Under the pieces are notes generated by a model, which made no database searches, was not told where the DNA came from, and saw only the letters and a program-made list of their open reading frames with translations. From Siniperca chuatsi (taxonomy: Eukaryota; Chordata; Actinopteri; Centrarchiformes; Sinipercidae): a stretch of 64,000 bases of DNA. Positions 44,196-56,640 of this stretch are shown piece by piece (within the stretch, counting starts at the first letter, position 1; every line of letters starts with the position of its first letter). The position numbers and the translations under genes were made by a program. The stretch covers positions 28,180,175-28,244,174 of the forward strand of contig NC_058046.1 of NCBI RefSeq assembly GCF_020085105.1, written 5' to 3'.

Positions 44196-44322
44196 CAGTT
44201 TGGAGGTGTTATCTGTGCTCCAGTGCCTGATGATGACCCTGGTGGACAAGCCACTCTCTGTGTATCCAAAACTCTTCATGGACCATTGCCTCTCTTATCG
44301 CCATGGGGTTTAAATAGAAGAC
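44196..44322 (-). other. lrrc8a: lrrc8a 5' UTR exon
   Basis: On the - strand a 127-nt stretch is bounded by a CTTTCAG acceptor (ending at 44323) and a GTGAGT donor (44195-44190). The main coding exon has a poly-pyrimidine TTTTTTCACAG acceptor ending at 39045, seven bases before the ATG at 39037. The two fit as consecutive exons separated by an intron of about 5.2 kb. The true first exon must lie further right; a GTAAGT donor at 44979-44974 is a candidate. Confidence 0.65.
44209..44304 (-). CDS. upstream ORF in the lrrc8a leader, 31 codons
   Basis: Inside the 5' UTR exon an ATG (context cccc ATG G) opens a 31-codon frame that closes with TAA 13 bases before the splice donor. It contains a second in-frame ATG at codon 7. 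The peptide is rich in His, Glu and Trp (EFWIHREWLVHQGHH within it) and matches no domain I know. If the leader is spliced as proposed, ribosomes would meet this frame before the channel start codon, so it could lower translation of lrrc8a. Function is inference only. Confidence 0.4.
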   Translation of the reverse strand: MAIREAMVHEEFWIHREWLVHQGHHQALEHR

Positions 44323-45270
44323 CTGAAAGAGACATTTAAAAAAGGAAATGTGTTTCCAGGTCTTTACTAGCATACTTTAGCAAAATGCGTAGAAAATACT
44401 ACGCATGCAGAAAGTTACCTGCATGCGTATTACTGATTGAAGTTATGTTTAAACAACAATATTTAACCATAAAAGACATGTGCCTTTAGCGTTACGGGTT
44501 ATGGTTCTTATTAAGGAGTGTGTAATATATCGTGCCAGATATGCTCTGTGTTTTCAAATAACTTACATATGCTAATTTCGATGGAAGTACCGACTATCCA
44601 CCAGCCACCGCTCGTAACGTTAGCATGTCTTTGTCATCTGGCTAGCTGACATTAGCTGAGCAAGAAAGAAAGTTAGTTAAAGCTGGGTGTTTTTTTTCTT
44701 CTATATACCATTACATAATGCGACACACTATCTTTGAGGAAGTACGCTGGTATCTGAAAAGAAGCAACTTATAAGCACCGACCACAAACAAAAACAATTT
44801 TTGCTGTTAAAACACGTTAGCAAACTAAGCTAAGCTGCTGTTAGCTAGTGGGCTAACCTAGCCATATTGACGACCAGCTCTCTCTGCCATCGGAAGTTTA
44901 CATCCGAGCAAACGCTGAAGTTAATACGACAGTGATTTATTGCTAACATGTATTAAAACTGCCAGGACGTTCAACTTACTACGTTTGGTGAGATCAAATC
45001 CAACACTAGTTTAATATCAATAGTTGCTAAGACATTGCGTTCACTGTTGCTAGCAGCTCAACTTGCTAGCTGTTGTTTTTTCCAGCGCCTCCGGGACACT
45101 TCGCCGCTTACACCGCCAAAACGACGGATGGCAGTGTGGTGTTTTTAACAAACGTAAATTAGAGGAAGAAAGCTCTTCCTCTCCATTTCTGGAAGAGAGA
45201 TGTTTATGTTTTGACAGTAAGGAGAAGCACTTATGTACTGATTGTTGTATAGTGTATTTTAATTTCGGAA
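44323..45270. promoter_or_regulatory. divergent promoter region between lrrc8a (-) and hscb (+)
   Basis: The two genes are head-to-head, with under 1 kb between the lrrc8a leader exon and the hscb start codon. The stretch contains no other coding exon. Candidate donors on the - strand (GTAAGT at 44979-44974) suggest that an lrrc8a first exon starts within about 300 bases of hscb. No TATA box stands out. Shared regulation is inferred from arrangement. Confidence 0.5.
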
Positions 45271-48200
45271 ATGTTGTCATTGAACTCTTCGCGGATTGTG
45301 CGCTCATCCCGGACTTTACTGCACCCAAACTGGCTGATGACGAACCGACAGTCTGTTTATAAAGCTGTTACAGTATATTGTATGTCTAGCAGCTTCCCCA
45401 AGAAGGACACATGGCACATCAACACGAACTTCAAAGGAAAGGAAAGAAAGCCAATTTACTACACTAATCCAGTCAGCTCACCCAGGAATTACTGTACAGG
45501 CCAAGTCAAACTGAACTGCTGGAATTGCAAACAGCCTCTTGACAAAACACCTGCATTCTTCTGCATGTCATGCAAAGTCATCCAGCCCCCTGAAGAAGGG
45601 ACATCCTACTTTAAAATTATGGATTGGTGAGTATCTTGTCTCATTTATCATTACCCACATACATTTTATTTATGAAGTCGGTCTGTGAGCAAAACATTTC
45701 ATGTTATCATGTGTTGCCTCTTTTCAGTGACTACACATTCACACTGGATACACAAAAGCTGCAGAAAAGATACTTGCAGCTTCAGCGGTCTCTGCATCCA
45801 GACAACTTCAGGCAGAAATCTGTGGTAGGCAGGGGGATGTAAGGGGAATCTGAATATAGATCAGTTGAGTAACATGGTTCATGAGTCAGCTGAGGCTGTC
45901 CTATCTATTAGTACAAGTGTGACACAGGAAATTGGATTTGACCCTGTGTCCCTATTATGCCACTTGACTGTGCATTTTTGTTTTGTTAGTATGATTCATT
46001 GTGATTTGGCCAAGGGAATAACTCTGGGCAAAGTTCAAAGATGGGTTTGTTAAAAGACATTGAACAATTTAGGACCTCGTAAGGCAGCTTTCCCTATATT
46101 AAGCTACCAAGCAAACAAGGTCAAGGCAAGGCACGCAAGTTCAAGGAATCAAAAGCTAAACAGCTAAGAAGATGATAGAGCATTGCTTTAAGAAGGACAG
46201 GAGGCTAGAAAAGAATACAAAACATGGAAATATAGTAGTAGAAATGAATGTGTTGAGAACAAAGAGATTTATATTTAAAAATTTTATAATATGATCAATT
46301 ATATTTTGCCGCGTGCACAATACTATTATACTATTAATTACACCTGTGCTTTTCCTGCTATGGCATGTTAAGATGTCTACTGTGACAAAGGTCTATTACA
46401 AAATACCATACATTGTAACTTAAAAATCTAAAAGAAAGAAAAAGAAACAAGGGTAAATGACCTCATAATAAAGAACAAAGTATGATTTAAAGATATTAGT
46501 ATTAAAAACACTTGTGCCCAAGTTCCCAAGCGTGGGACAAATAAAGTTTGTGAAACAAATTGAATGGTAAGTTTTAAATATGTGAAAGTCATTACAAGTG
46601 AAGTAAAGTTTAAGTAAGCGAAAGTAAAAGTCAAAAGAAAACTCAGTTGTCTGACATGTGTGGAGACCTTTCTATTCTTCATGTATTACATAACTCCTGC
46701 TAGAGTGGATCTGCTGTATTAACAGCTCAATTTACTTGGAAGAGTTTTTAAGGGAGAACTAATGGCTTAAATGTCTCAAATAAGCTGTGCAGTTAAAGCT
46801 GACATCCAAAATTTGACTTAGAAGTAGGGATGCACGATCTGACTTTTTCAGTCCCGATACCGATACCTGGGCTTTGGGTATCGGCTGATACCGATACCGA
46901 GTACCAGTCCGATGCCAGTGTTTAATTAATAAGATGTATGCCTCACTGTGTGGAAGAGACTGGGATAATTTTTTTATGTGTAAGGCAACATCAGGGTTGA
47001 CTTAAACATTGCTTTCCTAACTTTGTAAAACAGATATTGAACTTTGCAGATATTGCAAGTAGAACTTGTTGGCGTTGCACGAAGGAAATACTTCCAACAA
47101 CTGACATGTTTGTTGTTAGCTCCCTCCATGCGGGGTAGCTCCCTCCTTCCTTCGAACAAAACGGCCGGGTCTACCGGCGCGCTGCTGACGCATAACGTAG
47201 TATGTGCGTGTAGATGTAAACATAGAATGGAATAGATCGGCCCCATTGTCACGATACCCAATCCAGCTATTTGAGTCAGTATTGTACAGATATCAGTATT
47301 GGATCGGTGCATCTCTATTTAAAAAGCATATCTGGGCAGAGGAGAAAAACTAAGGAGTGGAAATTCTACCCCAAAACAAAATTAAATATAGGGTGGAACT
47401 AATGAATATTTTCATTATTGATTAATCCCCACTCTATTTTCTTGATTAATCGATAAATCATTTTGTTTATAAATGGTCAGAAAATGATGAAAAATGCCCA
47501 TTATAATTTCCCAGGTGACATATTCAAATTGCTTGTTTTATACTGTGAAAACAGTTGTATTGTGTCTTCTGTGGCTCTGGAGGAGCTTTGTCAAGTCCGA
47601 GAAAATAACCCACGATTATGTCATAAGGATGTCATATGGGTTATTTCAGCCTGGGCTACGAGACTACAGATTTATAACAGAAAGCCTGTGTTACAAACTG
47701 GGAAGTGGAGTTTAAAGACATGGGTGTTTACCTAGCAAGGAGGGTCTAATGAAAGGTGCTATCAAGTTGCATTATGGGAAATGTAGGATGCAGTGTTTTG
47801 GGAGCTTGACCCATGCTAGGGTGTAAAAATCAGGATATCTCAGACTCTGCTGCTTTGAGTACTCGTAAAAGAAATGATATAGAATGTCATCAATAAAGTT
47901 TATACTGAAAGACGCTAGGGGGAAAAGACAGGAAAGAGGTCTAATTTTGGTTTGTTCACTTCTTCGTCTTCGGATGGAGCACTCACTCACTGCTGTTGAG
48001 GAAATAAATGGTCTTCTCTTTCGCTTCACTTTTGATGCATCACTTCTTATATGTAGACAAGTGTACTTTTCTAACACCAGAATTTTGTGTGGATTTGATG
48101 TACTTGTTAAATCACATTCAGCCCAAAGCACAGTTAGGCTGATGAGACAAGTAGGCCTGTATTTTACATAAAAACCTTGACTAGTGCAGCTTTAAAAATG

Positions 48201-50681
48201 TCACCGAAAGAAATAAGACATGTCCCAATGCATCTGAGCTGTTCAAAGTGGAATGTGTTTATAAGTTATTTTACAAGAGGTAAACAGTTGACAACATTTT
48301 CACATTATCCAGTTTCCCCCTCGTGGATCATAAAAAAAAAAACTGCATAGCAGTTTAGAAGAATAAGCATTGTGAGTACAAGGAGGAGCGGAAGTGTGTT
48401 GCTCCGCACTTAATTTATTCTGTACACTCAGGTGGAAAAGCACAATGCAGAATGTTGTCATGATATGATATGAAAGCTAAACTCATATTCAGCAGTACGT
48501 GAGAGGAGGGGTAGTGTAAATGGTTTCTTCACACACAACCTGTCCAATATTGCACCGACTCTGTTTTATTTATCAGCACCTCTGGCCATTTTTTCTTAAT
48601 TAGACATCTTCCAGCCTCAGGGGTCTTCATCATATATAGAAAACTCATTACTTATACAAGGCTACAAGGCAGCCACCTACTGCACTGGTTGTTATTACAG
48701 AATCAGCTCCACACGATGGGCCCATGGGCCAGAGCTTGAGACTATTGATTTTCACAAGAACTGACAGACCTGATAGCTGCAAAATGTACTCGGATCTGCC
48801 AACCATTTCCAAGATACTTTCCTCCCCGTCTTGTTTCCACACATCTGTTGTGTCAAACTTACACCTGCATCCCTTGAAGGGTCCCAAACTGCTCGACTAC
48901 AAAAGAGTAGCTGTATGTCATACACCTAATTGCCTGTATCACCAAGGATTTGGTGTTTAAAAAAATTGACAGTTGTATAGATTGGGATGGAAAGGTGTAA
49001 AATAGCTCAGATGTTATTCCCTTTTGTGACAGTTTGATGTGTAACACTGGATAATGTGAATACTTGTTGTTTCAAATGCACAGCTTGTTCGTTAAATATC
49101 ACAACAAGTACAGTTTTTCTTTCCCTTTTTTAATGAATGAATATGGACTGAACTTGCCATCATTAGAAGCAAACTTAACAGAACCCTCTTTTGCAGAAAG
49201 AACAGGAGTATTCAGAAGGCCAGTCGGCTCTTGTGAACAAAGCATACAAGACTCTGCTTAAGCCTTTGAGTCGTGGTCTTTATATGGTGAGTTTGAAATC
49301 CCTCAACTTCTAATGAAAAGTTAATTTTCACAACTGCAAGCTCTGTCTATCTGATTGCTTGTTCTAGAGGAACATCTTCACCATCTGTCAAGAGTAGTGA
49401 CATGCATTTAAAGGAGCAGTTGAGTTTGATTAACTCCCATCCTATGTTTCAGCTGGAGCTGGAGGGGATGTGTATAGAAGAGGGCACCGACTCTGGGGCT
49501 GATCCGGAGTTTCTAATGGAGCTGATGGAGATCAATGAAGCCCTTGATGAAGCACAGACTCCACAAGAAGCCAATAAGATTGGCCAAGACACAAAAGGTA
49601 AACAACTATGTCTGGTTGAGTGATTTGAGCTGATTGTTGATCATAAATTAGCACAGGCGGAGGAGTAAATGTACCCAGTTAATTGGTGCTGACACATCAG
49701 AAATGTAGCTTTTTCCGATTTTAGACTAGTTTTATGACTAGCTTTACCTCTCCAGGCCTCAAAATGTATTAAAATGAAACAATATAAAAAATCAAAATCA
49801 CTTTTTGGCTGAATTGCTTGCTGGCTGAGACATGCTTTGTCTTAAATCCTTAAGATTTCAGTTCTCATTGATTTGGACGACACCTGTGGTTACCATGGTA
49901 ACAGCAGAAGAGCAACAGGTGTGTCGGTTTACAGTGCAACCAAAAAAAACTCACATTGTAGATATCTATATGTAATTTGAATCCAGGGTGGGAATGGCTG
50001 ACTCTGCCACTAACGATGAAAACTACTATATAGAAAGGTAATTACAGAATGTAAATCCAATGAATGAAACTACTGACTTACAGAATGGGCAACAAGGTTG
50101 AATACATGACTGATTGATCTATGTCTACATGGTCTGTTCAATTTGTGTCCCATTCTGTAAACTAAAATATTTCATTGTGTCAATGTTTCTGGATAGTGTG
50201 CACATCAAACTGTGTTAACACAATATGTCTCTTTGATTTTTGTAATGTGGTCCCTTTAATCTAAAAAAAAAAAAGGAGTTACTCTCAGAGGCGAGTGTGC
50301 CTTTGAGTTTCTAGGAATAAAAAGCACCATATGTGCCATGTCTTGTTAACACGTGCAGAACTGGAACTTGTGTCTTCCTCACTTGCAGGGAAACTGGCAG
50401 ACTTTACAAAGAAGATAGACGCTGCCCTTCTTAAAGGTATTATATTCAGATGTTGCACCGAAACATTTTCTGTTCCTCCCACTCATTCCTTTGTTTGTTT
50501 TGTGATCTATGCTGAAGCTTTCATTTAAGTCGCTAAGTGAGTCATTGATTGAACTTCCTTTTGCACTCTTTCTTTTTTTTTAACAGGAGAGCTTCAAGCT
50601 GCCAAAGCACTGCTTGCCCAAATGAAATACTATGCAAACATAGAAGAGAAAGTGAAGGAAAAACTTTCTGAATTCATGTAA
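45271..50681 (+). CDS. hscb: iron-sulfur cluster co-chaperone HscB, mitochondrial, 6 exons
   Basis: HSCB is the J-protein that hands the ISCU scaffold with its nascent Fe-S cluster to the mitochondrial HSP70 (HSPA9). Exons: 45271-45626, 45728-45824, 49197-49286, 49453-49597, 50389-50436 and 50587-50681. They sum to 831 nt, giving 276 residues, somewhat longer than human (235) because of the N-terminus. Residues 1-30 are rich in Arg, Ser and Leu without acidic residues, as in a mitochondrial targeting sequence. Two CxxC pairs (C83/C86 and C98/C101) form the zinc-binding N-domain of animal HSCB. The J domain contains the HPD motif at 142-144 that stimulates HSP70. The C-terminal three-helix ISCU-binding domain follows. 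Split codons (TG plus T; G plus GG; G plus GA) confirm the junctions. The start was chosen for its Kozak purine at -3 and the targeting peptide. Confidence 0.95.
46825..47317. mobile_element. non-autonomous hAT-like element in hscb intron 2
   Basis: The left end is TAGGGATGCACGATCTGACT. The right end, read inverted, is TAGAGATGCACCGATCCAAT. The interior repeats cgataccgatac/ggtatcggc motifs. Flanking octamers CTTAGAAG and TTTAAAAA differ only by three transitions, so an old 8-bp target duplication is plausible. Confidence 0.6.
47395..47560 (+). repeat. dispersed teleost repeat (attaatcgataaat block)
   Basis: The segment ttcattattgattaatcccc, then ttgattaatcgataaatcat and tggtcagaaaatgatgaaaa, resembles a very common interspersed sequence of fish genomes. 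Only the left part seems present. Confidence 0.55.
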
Positions 50682-50808
50682 TATTTCCCACTACTTAGTG
50701 TCACTTTATTTGATATTTTTAGCCACTTTAAAAAAAGTTTTGTACAGAGGCACACAAATTATTGTACATTTGTCTTGGGATTATGTAAATGTATTGTTCA
50801 ATGTGAAT

Positions 50809-50814
50809 AATAAA
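50809..50814 (+). terminator. hscb: hscb poly-A signal
   Basis: AATAAA lies 128 bases after the hscb stop, followed by a T-rich stretch. Confidence 0.75.
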
Positions 50815-52284
50815 ACTTTACTTGTAATGCAGAATACACAACTGAATTAATGGTGATTTGTACTCAATCTGCTATTTTATAAATATAATGGTGTGATTGG
50901 ATGCATACAGTATCCCCATTGAATTACGCTAATTTCACAAGCCTAATCACATCCACTTGTACCTAATGTATCATTAAATATGACAGAGATCTATAATAGG
51001 CTCTGATTAAAATGCTGCTCAGAATGTTTATATGATTATCCTGCCGATCAGTTCAGCATTTGTCATGTGGGACTCGCACACAAACACAGGACTGTCATTC
51101 AGTTCCTCAGGTTACCTTTAGGTGGAGACATAACACCTTGACAATCATCATGCAGAAGAGCAGTCCATGTTGTACAAACTGGATATGAGACTAGAAGGAA
51201 GTCCTTTATTGAGGGAGACAGCCTCTTGAATTATTTATGGTGGCTTCATATGTAGCATTAATGCTATGATAATCAGGAAGACCCCACTGAATGATGATTA
51301 GTTAATGAGCCAAAGATCTTTGATCTGTGTAGTTTGTAGTTCATAAATTGATGTACATTGACCCTGTACACCTATGCCTGCAGCACACTGATAGAATCGA
51401 TCAGAATGTAAATTCATCCATCTCCCTCATTTAAGTTTTTTTAAGTTTTTTTTCCCAACACCATAGAGAAAAATTGTGATAAACTGCAAGCTGAAGCTCC
51501 AGTTACATCAAGGCTTTTGATCCGAGAAAGTGATACAGGTGTAATCACACTGAAATATGGAGCGTGTCACTTAATCTGATAGCAGAAAGTGTACCCTCAG
51601 ATCACATATCATATGAAACATGTTATTTGAGATACACTAGCATCACAACTTAAACCATTGTGTGTGTATTAGTGGTTTTACACTGACACTGTTTTTCTGT
51701 ACCCCACAGTCCACTGGAACATCCCACAGTAACACAACCTGACTGGTTGTTTATTAAGTCTGGAACAACAATGTCATGTGTCTGAGGCTGTTTTGGTTTT
51801 TTTACCGTGGAGAAGCAGTTTCCTTAATACACATGGATAGACAGTGAATTAAACAGGGCTTCTCCCACCACAAGGAGACTAACAGGCCTATTTATTATTC
51901 ATGTCGTAATCGGAAAGGCATCTACAGCGCCTTTAAATTAATGAGAAAATGTGATCGACTAACACTGAGGCCACCGCTGTCTCCCAGAACTCTTTGAAAT
52001 TGAGTTTGAAAGAGACAAAAGGGGAAAAAAACTCACTACAGCCGGGCTGTGAAATTGACTTGGATGGGAAAGCTTGGCAAAATGAACTAGGTACATGGGA
52101 CCACCATGCAGCTTCTGGGATGAGTTAGGTCAGCATCAGGCACACTACACAATTTACTGCTGCTGCTGGAGTGTTTACTTAGATTTACTGGTCATGGTTC
52201 ACTGGGTTAATTCAAATATTCTGTACAAGTCTACAAGTCTCAGTAAATAGAATTCCTCTTAGTTATGTCAGTTACTGCAGTAGT

Positions 52285-52740
52285 TTTGCTTTTTGGGAAA
52301 TGCACTCATTCAATTTCTTGTTGAGAGATAGATGAGAAGATCGATACCACTCTCATATCTGTCGCTAATATATGAAGCTACAGCCAGCAGCTGGTTAGCT
52401 TAGCTTAGAATAAAAACTGAAAATGGGGAAATAGCTAGCCTGGCTAAGCTCACCACCATCTCTAATTTGTTTAATCCTTGTAAAAACAACGATTTGCAGT
52501 TTTATGGGGGTTATGTGCTGGACTTTTTCTTGGCCGGGCACAGTGACTTTTGTTACCTTTGAACAGAACCAAGCTAGCTGTGTCCCCTTGTTTCCAGTCT
52601 TTATGCTAAGCTAAGCTAACCAGCTGCTGACTGTAGCTTCAAATTTAGTGGACAGATATGAGAGTGGTGTTGATCTTCTTGTCTCACTCTCGGCAAGAAA
52701 GCGAATAAGCGTATTTCCCAAAATTTCAAATTATTCCTTT
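52285..52740. mobile_element. inverted-repeat non-autonomous element with gttagcttagctta core
   Basis: The left arm (ttttgggaaatgcactcatt, on to gagaagatcgataccactct) is the reverse complement of the right arm (agagtggtgttgatcttctt, on to gcgtatttcccaaaa). Inside, ggttagcttagcttagaata is mirrored by atgctaagctaagctaacca. This is a widespread fish repeat as I recall it. It forms a near-complete foldback of about 450 bases. Confidence 0.8.
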
Positions 52741-55700
52741 AACACCGAGGAAGCAATAATGAGACTCTCAACGTGAATTAATACCTAAACATTTCCTTTA
52801 ATTGATTTGGAATTGTGTAATAGATGAGGCTTATTTTGCGTTTCAGTTTTCATACTGCTAAGAATCCTCCCTTTGTTTTATAGATGTTGTTTCCTTGCAA
52901 TCCAAATTGAGACTCCTTTCATGCAGGCTGGATGTCACCATGTAATGCCTGTGAAAAATCTTTCTTTATTATTCTAGGCGTATTGGGCAAATTTTACTTC
53001 AAAAATCACAGGAGAAGAATTTTACCTGGATTAAGGTGTCTAAATAAGCCTCCAACAACTTGACTCATAGTGCATGTCCTACTTTCAGTATTAATCATCT
53101 CCATATGGCCTTAACATAAATATCATAATAAGATTAATGTGTTCTTGTGACCCATGTCTTAATCATAATGTTCTCTTAATCACATTTAGACTCAAATGTT
53201 GGCGGGCCACTAAAACACAATTGCAGGTCTCTTGACAGAAACCTAATGGAACAATTCCTCATTATAGACCATTTGGCTTATAATGATGGAGAAACACCAT
53301 ATAAACTATGGATACAAACAGTAGCCAATGAAAAGGTCTGATTGACAAAGGTCTAAACCGGTGGAGGATGACTCACTGGAGCTGAGCTCTTTTCTCCTCA
53401 CAGCCGAGCAGCAGTTTTTATGATCTTCGCCCCTCTGCTCAGCTTCTGTGTGACTCAGCCGTTGAGTGTCAGTCCCATCATCCCACAGACATCTCACGCC
53501 TGCTGTGTGTACTCGTGTCTCACCAGGTAGTAATGCCATTATAATCTACCACTATTACGCTTTCTTCCCGCCCTTAATCCGTGTTTTTATGTTGTTTGCC
53601 TCATCTCTTTACCAAGCCGTGTCTTTGCCTCCCCATAAAGCTCCTGAACTATAGCCTACTTTGAAACCTGTTACTCTACAAATGTGCTCTCTGAATATAT
53701 TTACTCCTGCCTTTTCTTTGCTTGGTTTCATATTTTGATGTTTTTGAGTCTGAACCCACTCATGCAACTTGGTGACACTGTGATTCATGTAGACATTATT
53801 CTACACAGGAATGTGACAGTAATGTGCTATTTACACTGATGGTGAGAACAACACAACACCTGGCATGTCCCATATGTCTGCTAATGTGATATTATACAAG
53901 GAAAGTATTGGAAAATAGAAGCTGACAGAATACAACTACCATTTGCTTTTTAAATATATATTAAGATTTTCTCCATTTTCTGCTTATAATTATTATTATT
54001 AACATCTTATGTTAAACTTTAATGGGGAATTAGTTCATTAAAACTTTGGATGTGATATCTCAAGCACTCCAGATTGCTTTGTTTTTTCCTCATTGAATGT
54101 AAATTATAAGTCAAATCAAAACGCACTTTGACAATAACTGCCTTTCTTCTCAGCTATATGTTTGTGGGGATAATTCCCAGAGGTGTGAGCCTTACTGCAG
54201 CAGGCAGGCTGCTCCTCTAAGCTTTTGATATAGACCCTGCTGAGAGATTTCTGGGGGAATCTTTGCTCTCCTCAGCAAGGCCTGTGCATTTAGACACAGC
54301 ATGTTTGTGTGTTTGTGCACACATATTTGTATGTGTTTGTGCAGACCAGAATAGAGAGCTGCCATATCTTCAAATCCCTTTGACTTCTCAGAATGGGTAA
54401 TCAGCCCACAAAAAAGCAGTTGTCAAGTAATCCCCTTATCAATTGCCTTCCCCTGAACCTCTTGTCAAATGTATTCCTCCAAATGATATTGGATTTAATC
54501 TGGTTCACTGTACCAATGAAATACATTTGCTGTTGGGTAACAATCATGGCTAGTAGCCCACGTCATGTTACTGTACATTCCAGGATTTACACAAGATTTT
54601 TTAGCAAGATCTCTTTTCATAATTAAAATCAGTCAGATTTTCTCAATGTGCCACTGGTGCATAGTAGGTTTCTCTTGTTTGCTCGCAAAACAAATTCATG
54701 ATCCAGCTTCTGGCTATGGCTATGCAGAAGCCTATATTGCTTGTAGATGTCTACATATTATTCTGTGGCATGCATTCCTAATAACTGGGTCACTAATGTA
54801 ACTACTACTGAATTTGTAAGGATGGAAAGGTGTTCAAACAAACCAAACTTTCTGTTCCAGTGCTTGTACAGGATGGATGTGTGGCTATGCAAAAAACAGG
54901 AGACCCAACGAAGGCAAATTGATATGTTGTTTGCATCTACAAAGTCAAATAGTCCAATAAAAGCAAATATCAAATATCTGAAATGTTTACAACATTTGCC
55001 CAGGAAAAAGTTTAAAGTTTTAGTCCAGTTTTAATTAAACATGTGTGAAACAGCAGGCTGTGGTTGGATCTGCAAGTTTAGAGGGATTTTTTTTGGCACT
55101 CGGCTGTCCGATTGAAACACCGGGAGATATTGCTTCAAAAGGCTCCTTTGTGGTTCTTGAGTTTGAAGGCGAAGAACCAGGGGTTTTAAACAAGGTGTAT
55201 GCATGTGGAAACAAAGATCAGCCATTCACTTTCAGCTGAGTTGAGTGCAAACCACTCGCCTCTGGTGAGATCGCTCTCCTCACCTTATCTCCTCAGCTAT
55301 GCTGCAGACACTCCCTGCTGTCTATCTCACAGCAATCCCATTGTCCACGGTTCAGATCTGGCCTGTTTGTTTCGTATCTCATCTGAATACCTTGCACAGC
55401 ATTGAAACACCGGATTTCACTCTGATTCCCATTGTGGCTCTCACGCGGCTTAAGGCAAAAACTTTTACAAAGCTCTGAAAACTAACTTAAGTACTCCCAG
55501 CACTTCTTAGTGCCTCTTCTTGTCTGTCTAAGTAGTAATCTAGCCATCAACACCGAGTGCAAGCTGTGACTCAGAGAGAGGAAACAGAAAGGAACTTCTC
55601 GTCATGCTGTGAAATATTTTTACATTGTTATAGTTTTATGATTATATAGATGTCAATCTAATATGTAATGTCGCTTACACTGTGAACTGAGCCTTGCTAC

Positions 55701-56229
55701 CATGGTGTACCAAAAACAAATGCCACCAACCTTGGTTGAGTGATCATTAAAGCATCTTTTGTTTTTTTATTTTTTTATTGTCTTTTATCTTTTCATTACC
55801 TTTTTTTCTTTCTCTTTCAGCATTTGTATTCACATTTTAATCTTATATCTCTATATTTTTACTTTTTTGGGGCATTATTCTCTAGTTTTACTGCTCTTAG
55901 TTTTATTAGTTTGTCAGTCACCTGTAAAGTACTTTGACCTACACTAACCTGTTTGAAAGGTGCTTTATGATTGAAGATCGAATGATTGAAATGGATTAGC
56001 TAAATGGCTCAATTGAGCCACCGTCCTGCATGAACCTTAAACCAGCATTTACTGATTTTTTTGGCAACTTTTGGGTTGTAAAAAAGTTGTAAACACACTA
56101 TTGACATATTATCACCTTATAAAGTTGATATGGTGAACTTGTAAGCACACAGTTTCCTGTTTACACACCCAGCAGAAATGGGGCAATATAAGCATTCCTT
56201 TGGAGTCGTGTCTCTGGCCTGACAAATGT

Positions 56230-56640
56230 AAGTCCAATATTCACACTCCTTTTAGCTCTGCTTTGGTCTCCAACTCTCACCAACTCCTGAGAAAAATATC
56301 TGGCTCTGTAGCAGTGAAATGCTCCACTATGTTCACCAGCTAGGTGCTAACTGTGTCTGTCTGCTGTTTGGAAATCAGCATGTTATGAAAATTGAAATCA
56401 GCTGCCTGCTTTGGCTGAAAATGATGAGAGCGGTGAGAGTGAACCAAAAACAGTGAAATTGCAGGCTGTAAAACAGAAACAATGGGCTGAAAGACACTAA
56501 AACGCTCCATAGAGCATGAAGGGAACCACAAAATAGGGTGATAATTCTCTGTGGGTTCGTCACCACGCACATCCTCTTTCACATACACATAATTGTTTGA
56601 TCCATTGTTAACATCAATATATTGATTATAGCAGCTTTAA
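56230..56640. repeat. possible dispersed repeat
   Basis: The block ends in atatattgattatagcagct, a tail that I associate with an interspersed fish repeat. It includes a segment on tctggctctgtagcagtgaa. No clear inverted ends were found. Confidence 0.35.

Larger units (their letters stand above)
45825..49196 (+). other. hscb intron 2, filled with repeat fragments
   Basis: At 3.4 kb this is the largest hscb intron. It holds the inverted-repeat element at 46825-47317, a dispersed AT-rich repeat near 47395-47560, and a further repeat-like block near 47742-48195 ending in gactagtgcagctttaa. No coding exon is visible. Confidence 0.6.

Noticed and set aside
55740..55947. Hydrophobic Phe-rich frames near 55.8 kb
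   Set aside because: They come from a T-rich low-complexity tract, which gives Phe/Leu runs in any frame. They are not evidence of a membrane protein.
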